From Flavobacteriales bacterium (GTDB taxonomy: Bacteria; Bacteroidota; Bacteroidia; Flavobacteriales; Crocinitomicaceae), in contig CANCEQ010000100.1 in NCBI GenBank assembly GCA_947375085.1, positions 1 to 10,510 on the forward strand: DNA of 10,510 nucleotides, read 5' to 3'. Each line of letters begins with the position of its first letter. The first letter of the stretch is position 1. This document shows, one piece after another, positions 6,420 to 10,510 of the stretch. Under the pieces are notes generated by a model. The model saw only the letters and a program-made list of their open reading frames with translations, had not been told where the DNA came from and searched no databases. A program made the translations under genes and the position numbers.

Positions 6420-8450
6420 TTAGTTTGCTAATCCTGCACGTTTTAAAAGTGCTTCAGGTTTTGGCTCCTGACCTCTGAAACGTTTGTAAAGTGTCATCGG
6501 ATGTTCAGTTCCTCCTTTACTTAATACATTTTCAGCGAATGCCTTTCCTATTTCTGGATTAAAAATTCCGTTTTCTTTGAAGTATTCAAAGGCGTCAGCA
6601 TCTAAAACTTCTGCCCATTTATAACTGTAATATCCTGAAGAATAACCTCCTGGGAAAATATGTGAGAATGAAACACTTGTACAATTTTCTGCTACATCAG
6701 GAAATAATTTAGTTTTCACTAATGCTTTTGTTTCATTTTCTTTAACACTAGTGATTGAGGTTGGATCAACACCGTGCCAAGACATATCCAAAAGACCTAA
6801 ACTTATTTGACGAACGGTAGCCATTCCTTCCATAAAACTTGCAGATTCTTTGATTTTCTCTACGTATTCCATAGGAATTGATTCTCCAGTTTCATAATGT
6901 TTTGCAAAAATGTCTAAACATTCTTTTTCATAACACCAATTTTCCAAAACTTGACTTGGTAATTCGACGAAGTCCCAGTAAACACTTGTCCCTGAAATGC
7001 TTGGGTAAGTTGTGTTTGCTAACATACCGTGTAGTCCATGTCCAAATTCATGAAATAGGGTAGTAACCTCATTAAACGTTAATAAAGAAGGTTTAGAATC
7101 AGTAGGTTTCGTGAAATTACAAACATTAGAAATGTGTGGACGTTCATTTTTACCATTTTTTACTTTTTGATCTTTGAAAGAAGTCATCCAAGCACCATTT
7201 CTTTTTCCTTCTCTTGGATGGAAATCAGCATAAAAGATAGAAACAAGCTCGTTATTTTTATCTTTTACTTCGTATGTTTTAACATCTTTATGATACGTAT
7301 CGATAGTTGTAACTTCATTAAAAGATAAACCATATAATTTTTCAGCAACAGTGAAAGCACCATTGATGACATTTTCAAGTTTGAAATACGGTTTTAGTTT
7401 TTCATCGTCCAGATTAAACAGTTTATTTTTCAGTTTTTCAGAGTAAAAAGCAGAATCCCATTTTTCTAAATGATCCAAACCATCTAACTCTTTGGCAAAA
7501 TCTTCTAATTGTTTAAACTCTTTATCAGCAAATGGTCTTGCTTTTTCTAATAAGTCATTTAAAAATGTGAAAACTTTTTCAGGAGTACCCGCCATGCGTT
7601 CTTCTAAAACAAAATGAGCGTGAGTTGCATAACCTAGTAAATTTGCTCTTTGGTGACGAAGTTTAGCAATTTTTAAAACGATCTCTTCGTTATTGAATTC
7701 ATCTTTTTTAAAACATTGAGCTCCAGCTGCAATCGCAATCGTTTTACGTAATTCTCTGTTTTCAGCATACTTCATAAAAGGAATGTAACTTGGGTAAGCC
7801 AGCGTAATCAACCAACCCTCTTTTCCTTTACTTTTTGCTAATAGTGCCGCTGCTTCTTTTTCACCTTCTGGTAAACCTTTTAAATCTTCTTCATTTGTTA
7901 AATGAAGTTCGTATTTGTTGGTTTCAGATAAAACGTTTTCACTGAATTTTAATGTTAAAGAAGAAAGTTCTTTATCAATTGTACGCAAAGTTTCTTTTTT
8001 ATCTTCCTCTAAATTAGCTCCGTTACGCGAAAAGCTTTTGTATTTTTTATCTAATAAAGTCGCTTGTTCAACAGATAAGTTTAATTCAGATTTTTGATCA
8101 TAAACACTTTTGATACGAAGAAATAAATCATTGTTTAGCGTAATGTCATTTCCAAATTCAGATAAAAGTGGAGAAACTTCTTGTGCGATTTTTTGAATTT
8201 CAGCACTTGTTTCTGCAGAATTAATATTGAAAAATAAGCTAGAAACTCTATCTAATTGTTCTCCGGCATATTCTAACGCTTCAATTGTATTTTCGAATGT
8301 TGGAGCTTCTGAATTAGAAGTTATTGCATCAATTTCTTCTTTTGTTTTTTTTATCAACTCCTTAAAAGCAGGAAGATAGTCTTCGTTTTTTACTTTTGAA
8401 AAAGGTGCTAAATCAAAAGGTTTTAAAAGTATATTTTCTGTTGTACTCAT
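6420..8450 (-). CDS. M3 family metallopeptidase (peptidyl-dipeptidase Dcp / oligopeptidase A type)
   Basis: A 676-residue zinc peptidase of the thimet oligopeptidase (M3) family, the usual length for Dcp/OpdA-like members. The motif HEFGH is at residues 467-471, with the third ligand E496 in DFVELPSQ. The substrate-binding region SHIFPGGYSSGYYSYKWAE lies at about 596-614. It should remove C-terminal dipeptides or cleave short oligopeptides. The ATG at 8450 (MSTTENILLKPFDLAPF) was preferred over an in-frame GTG at 8483, because the latter would overlap the upstream gene by 19 bp and adds a tail not typical of the family. No signal peptide is visible, so a cytosolic site is likely. It follows the upstream exported gene by 14 bp and is probably co-transcribed with it. 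Dcp versus OpdA specificity cannot be settled from sequence alone. Confidence 0.93.
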   Translation of the reverse strand: MSTTENILLKPFDLAPFSKVKNEDYLPAFKELIKKTKEEIDAITSNSEAPTFENTIEALEYAGEQLDRVSSLFFNINSAETSAEIQKIAQEVSPLLSEFGNDITLNNDLFLRIKSVYDQKSELNLSVEQATLLDKKYKSFSRNGANLEEDKKETLRTIDKELSSLTLKFSENVLSETNKYELHLTNEEDLKGLPEGEKEAAALLAKSKGKEGWLITLAYPSYIPFMKYAENRELRKTIAIAAGAQCFKKDEFNNEEIVLKIAKLRHQRANLLGYATHAHFVLEERMAGTPEKVFTFLNDLLEKARPFADKEFKQLEDFAKELDGLDHLEKWDSAFYSEKLKNKLFNLDDEKLKPYFKLENVINGAFTVAEKLYGLSFNEVTTIDTYHKDVKTYEVKDKNNELVSIFYADFHPREGKRNGAWMTSFKDQKVKNGKNERPHISNVCNFTKPTDSKPSLLTFNEVTTLFHEFGHGLHGMLANTTYPSISGTSVYWDFVELPSQVLENWCYEKECLDIFAKHYETGESIPMEYVEKIKESASFMEGMATVRQISLGLLDMSWHGVDPTSITSVKENETKALVKTKLFPDVAENCTSVSFSHIFPGGYSSGYYSYKWAEVLDADAFEYFKENGIFNPEIGKAFAENVLSKGGTEHPMTLYKRFRGQEPKPEALLKRAGLAN

Positions 8451-8464
8451 TTTTTTAATATTTA

Positions 8465-9445
8465 TTAAAGTTTGTAAAACCAACTACACATTGGTAGAGG
8501 GAATGAAGTTGTATTTGAACCATTGATATTTATGACTCCTGCTAATGATATTTGAAATGCTTTGTTTTCTGAACTCTGAAATCTAAAACCTGGCATTAAA
8601 AAGAATGCGGTAGTGCGAGTTTTTTGAGTTACAGGAACGTATTCAGTAGTGTAAGTAGGGTTACCTAAATTATCTGTAGTTGATGTGGTTATTGGGGTAT
8701 ATTCTGATTCTGTTTTTTGAGTTTCAGATAGCATTGAATCAAAAATTAAACTTGCTTTTTTTCCTATTTTTGTAATTCCTGCCAATGAAAATAAAGCGCC
8801 CCCTCTATATTTCGTTGCATCTGAAAGATTACCGATTGAACCATAACCTGCAGAAACACTTATATTCTGCATGCGATTTCCAATTGTAATTGTCCCCCAT
8901 CCTAATGTTCCAAAACCTTGACCTTTAAATATATATCCAGAAGTCCCTGCGATTAACCCGATTGAGTAATTTATTTCTTTATCTTTAGTCGGAAAAGAGT
9001 ATTTTGCATTTAAAGCCAGTGGACTTCCAATCCAAGTGGACATTACACCTAATGAAAAACGATTTGTTACTGCAAAATGTACTTCAGGTCCATATAAATT
9101 GATCATTGCATAATTTACATTTTTCTTTAAAGGAAATGCATTTGAAGTAAACGCATAGCGAGTAGTAAATGGACTTTCTATAATTATATCACCATCGATT
9201 ACGACAATTTCTTCTTGTTTGAATTCTTTAATTTCTCTAATGTTGTTTTTTGAAATATAGATTTTACCAACTTTATCACTCTCAAATAAAATTTCTCGAC
9301 CATCGTCTGATATTATTTTTCCAGATTTTTGAGTCCCATCATTTAGAATAATTAAAAATGTTTTTGAAGTATCACTTGATATAGATTCTTGAGCTACAAG
9401 ATTGAATGAAATAGATGCAAATAGTAAAATGAAAAATAGCTTCAT
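8465..9445 (-). CDS. Exported beta-rich hypothetical protein, possibly outer-membrane barrel
   Basis: A 326-residue protein without a recognised family name. A clear signal peptide (MKLFFILLFASISFNLVAQ, cleavage after residue 19) is followed by a small beta domain (about 28-75) of the type LNDGTQKSGKIISDDG, which resembles short Sm-like or PRC-like folds seen in Bacteroidetes envelope proteins. From about 95 to the end, alternating polar and hydrophobic strands rich in Gly, Tyr and Phe, with the ending CSWFYKL, suggest an outer-membrane beta barrel. A Thr-rich, repetitive stretch lies at about 243-279 and could be a surface loop. The gene is 14 bp upstream of the M3 peptidase and likely in the same transcript. 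The barrel assignment is inference from composition. Confidence 0.78.
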   Translation of the reverse strand: MKLFFILLFASISFNLVAQESISSDTSKTFLIILNDGTQKSGKIISDDGREILFESDKVGKIYISKNNIREIKEFKQEEIVVIDGDIIIESPFTTRYAFTSNAFPLKKNVNYAMINLYGPEVHFAVTNRFSLGVMSTWIGSPLALNAKYSFPTKDKEINYSIGLIAGTSGYIFKGQGFGTLGWGTITIGNRMQNISVSAGYGSIGNLSDATKYRGGALFSLAGITKIGKKASLIFDSMLSETQKTESEYTPITTSTTDNLGNPTYTTEYVPVTQKTRTTAFFLMPGFRFQSSENKAFQISLAGVININGSNTTSFPLPMCSWFYKL

Positions 9446-9513
9446 AATTGTATATTTTAAGTTTCAATTTAAAATTAAGTATTATTTATTTACTAAAACC
9501 TGATTAAAATCAA

Positions 9514-9536
9514 ATTGTAATCACAATGTTTTGTGA
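9514..9536. repeat. Overlapping short inverted repeats between the pentapeptide and exported-protein genes
   Basis: ATTGT-N4-ACAAT (9514-9527) overlaps TCACAA-N4-TTGTGA (9521-9536), so the middle ACAA can pair with either neighbour. The site lies 18 bp past the stop of the pentapeptide-repeat gene and about 70 bp before the start of the exported hypothetical gene. It may be a weak terminator for the former (a T-rich stretch follows on the minus strand) or an operator for the latter. The stems are short, so chance is possible. Confidence 0.3.
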
Positions 9537-9554
9537 ATTCTGATATTAAAAGAA

Positions 9555-10127
9555 TTAATCAACCTGAATATCGTATTTTTCGAGTAATCCAATAATTCCA
9601 GGATATGAAAATCGTGCTTTTTTTAATTTGTTTTGTTCTGGATTGATAGAGTAGTGAAGTGCTGTTCTCAAATCTGCTTTTACTAAGTTGGTGTTCTCGA
9701 AAATAGCTCCCATTAAATCACATTTGTTAAAGATGGATTCTGCTAATTCTACTTCAGAAAAGTCAACTTCTTTTAATGAACATTCAATGAAATGCGTTTT
9801 TTTCATTTTTTTCTGAAAGAAAGTTGAATAATCTAATTGACAGTTTTTAAAATTAACTGAAAATAAAAAGTCATTACACACACTAAAATCAACTCCAACT
9901 AATTTTGAATTAACAAAATCACAATTTTTTAACCCAGAGTGAGTTAGGTTTGCCATTGAAAAATTACAATTATCGAATAGGCAATCTAAAAAGTCTGTTT
10001 GAGTAATTGTGCAAGAAGAAAAGTCACAATTGGTAAAGGTACAACGATCAAATTCCTTCCCTGAAATTTTCTTCTCAGCAAAGTTTTTCGAATTAAATGT
10101 TTTTTCTTGATGTAATGAATCTGACAT
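9555..10127 (-). CDS. Qnr-like pentapeptide-repeat protein
   Basis: A 190-residue cytosolic protein built mostly of A(D/N)LXX-type repeats that form a right-handed quadrilateral beta helix. Central F/L/I residues recur every five positions from about 26 to 81 and again from about 93 to 153, roughly 25 repeats. A two-residue register shift near 82-92 suggests a protruding loop, as in Qnr proteins. The tail LRTALHYSINPEQNKLKKARFS (in part, 153-174) plus a final helix fits the dimerising end of Qnr/MfpA-like proteins. Such proteins mimic DNA and bind gyrase or topoisomerase IV; resistance here is untested. The ATG at 10127 was chosen because a frame extending to 10265 would read through an intergenic repeat and a neighbouring terminator, giving a non-family N-terminus. 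A promoter-like element lies directly upstream. Confidence 0.86.
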   Translation of the reverse strand: MSDSLHQEKTFNSKNFAEKKISGKEFDRCTFTNCDFSSCTITQTDFLDCLFDNCNFSMANLTHSGLKNCDFVNSKLVGVDFSVCNDFLFSVNFKNCQLDYSTFFQKKMKKTHFIECSLKEVDFSEVELAESIFNKCDLMGAIFENTNLVKADLRTALHYSINPEQNKLKKARFSYPGIIGLLEKYDIQVD

Positions 10128-10131
10128 AAAA

Positions 10132-10162
10132 CAAAGATAAGTATACTTTGTTAAAAATGAAA
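10132..10162 (-). promoter_or_regulatory. Putative Bacteroidetes-type promoter of the pentapeptide-repeat gene
   Basis: Read on the minus strand, TTTC (10162-10159), a 19-bp spacer and TATCTTTG (10139-10132) match the Bacteroidetes primary sigma pattern TTTG-N19-TAnnTTTG at all but one specified base. The final G lies 4 bp before the ATG at 10127, so transcription would start at or very close to the start codon, predicting a leaderless or nearly leaderless mRNA. Confidence 0.5.
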
Positions 10163-10170
10163 CCCGATCT

Positions 10171-10233
10171 GATTTCAACAAGCTCAGTCGGCCTTTTAGG
10201 TTGTTTTTTTTGTTGGCTGAGCCTGTCAAAGCC
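10171..10233. repeat. Imperfect intergenic inverted repeat, REP-like
   Basis: The arms GATTTCAACAAGCTCAGTC (10171-10189) and GGCTGAGCCTGTCAAAGCC (10215-10233) are inverted copies matching at 13 of 19 positions by eye, around a T-rich spacer. The cores ACAAGCTCAG and CTGAGCCTGT resemble a dispersed palindromic motif (TTCGACAAGCTCAG / CTGAGCYTGTCGAAG) that I recall from intergenic regions of many bacteria. Here both arms have CA where that motif has CG, as if the copy were decaying. It sits between the cold-shock terminator and the promoter of the pentapeptide gene. The link to a genome-wide repeat is from memory and needs a search. Confidence 0.55.
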
Positions 10234-10237
10234 AGGC

Positions 10238-10271
10238 AAAAAAAAAAGCCTTGCAAAATTTGCAAGACTTT
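10238..10271 (-). terminator. Rho-independent terminator of the cold-shock gene
   Basis: On the minus strand an AGTC/GGCT-flanked stem, CTTGCAAA / TTTGCAAG around a single A (10250-10266), is extended by four further pairs (10245-10248 with 10268-10271) across one C/A mismatch. Ten consecutive T residues follow (complement of 10238-10247). It lies about 30 bp past the cold-shock stop codon. Confidence 0.92.
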
Positions 10272-10300
10272 AAATTCCTAAATAATGTATCGTGAAAAGC

Positions 10301-10492
10301 TTACGCTTGTTTAACGTTTACTGCATTTAATCCTTTTTTACCTTCTTGAAGTTCGTAAGTTACTTCATCATTTTCTCTGATCTCATCAACTAAACCTGAA
10401 ATGTGTACGAAGTACTCTTGGTTTGATTCTGCATCTTTAATAAATCCAAATCCTTTTGAGTCATTGAAAAATTTAACAATTCCTTTATTCAT
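10301..10492 (-). CDS. Cold-shock domain protein, CspA family
   Basis: A 63-residue single cold-shock domain (OB fold) that binds single-stranded nucleic acid and acts as an RNA chaperone. The N-terminus MNKGIVKFFNDSKGFGFI carries RNP1 KGFGFI (13-18), and RNP2 is YFVHIS (27-32). The usual KWFN is KFFN here, a common variant. The end GKKGLNAVNVKQA is typical, and the length is slightly short of E. coli CspA (70). The gene has its own terminator. Most of the 5' leader, where cold-shock control usually resides, lies beyond the right edge: only 18 A/T-rich bases are visible. Several paralogues normally exist, so no specific letter is assigned. Confidence 0.95.
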   Translation of the reverse strand: MNKGIVKFFNDSKGFGFIKDAESNQEYFVHISGLVDEIRENDEVTYELQEGKKGLNAVNVKQA

Positions 10493-10510
10493 AATAATAA
10501 TTTTATTTAG

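Noticed and set aside
6878..8097. Three short plus-strand open frames (6878-7063, 7134-7328, 7915-8097)
   Set aside because: All are antisense to the M3 peptidase gene and reflect its codon bias; none has an upstream signal or domain.
8451..8483. GTG start for the M3 peptidase, 11 codons upstream
   Set aside because: It would overlap the preceding gene by 19 bp; the ATG at 8450 gives the expected N-terminus and a 14-bp gap.
10128..10265. N-terminal extension of the pentapeptide-repeat protein to an upstream ATG
   Set aside because: The extra 46 codons read through an intergenic repeat and part of the cold-shock terminator, and lie upstream of the likely promoter; the family N-terminus begins at 10127.
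1..10510. Defence island, mobile element or CRISPR array
   Set aside because: No transposase, integrase, nuclease-helicase module, spaced direct repeats or att-like ends were seen; gene content is housekeeping.

Overview
The window is AT-rich chromosomal DNA from a member of the Bacteroidetes, most likely a flavobacterium in the broad sense (Flavobacteriales, perhaps Crocinitomicaceae-like). This rests on gene content: an M61 peptidase with a C-terminal PDZ domain, a BadF-type kinase, a SiaC-like protein, fused RibBA, a LolD-type ATPase, a TIGR02757 protein and an M3 dipeptidase. Translation starts that lack strong Shine-Dalgarno sequences and one near-consensus Bacteroidetes promoter (TAnnTTTG type) agree. 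The genus is inference. No transposase, prophage, CRISPR array, tRNA or rRNA was seen.

Layout. The plus-strand block (1-2900) holds the 3' part of an M61 peptidase, a BadF/BcrA-type ATPase overlapping it by one base (TAATG), a 141-bp gap, a SiaC-like regulatory protein and a strong terminator. The rest is on the minus strand. Read in the direction of transcription from the right edge it contains: a cold-shock protein with its own terminator; a hairpin-forming repeat; a Qnr-like pentapeptide-repeat protein with its own promoter; an exported beta-rich hypothetical protein followed 14 nt later by an M3 dipeptidase and a 20-bp-stem terminator; a second exported hypothetical protein; and ribBA-lolD-TIGR02757. 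In the last cluster ribBA and lolD share a base (TAATG) and lolD and the TIGR02757 gene are 1 nt apart.

How the genes work together. RibBA supplies two entry reactions of riboflavin synthesis. LolD is the ATPase of a lipoprotein-release or MacB-type exporter whose membrane subunits are not here. The TIGR02757 protein looks like a helix-hairpin-helix glycosylase relative of unknown function. Their tight packing implies co-translation, although no shared pathway is obvious. M61, M3 and the BadF kinase suggest peptide turnover and amino-sugar salvage.

This is mostly ordinary housekeeping sequence, and no clear new multi-gene system was found. The points most worth checking are a SiaC-like protein with isoleucine where the regulatory threonine normally sits, a possibly leaderless promoter for the Qnr-like gene, and the hairpin repeat upstream of that gene.
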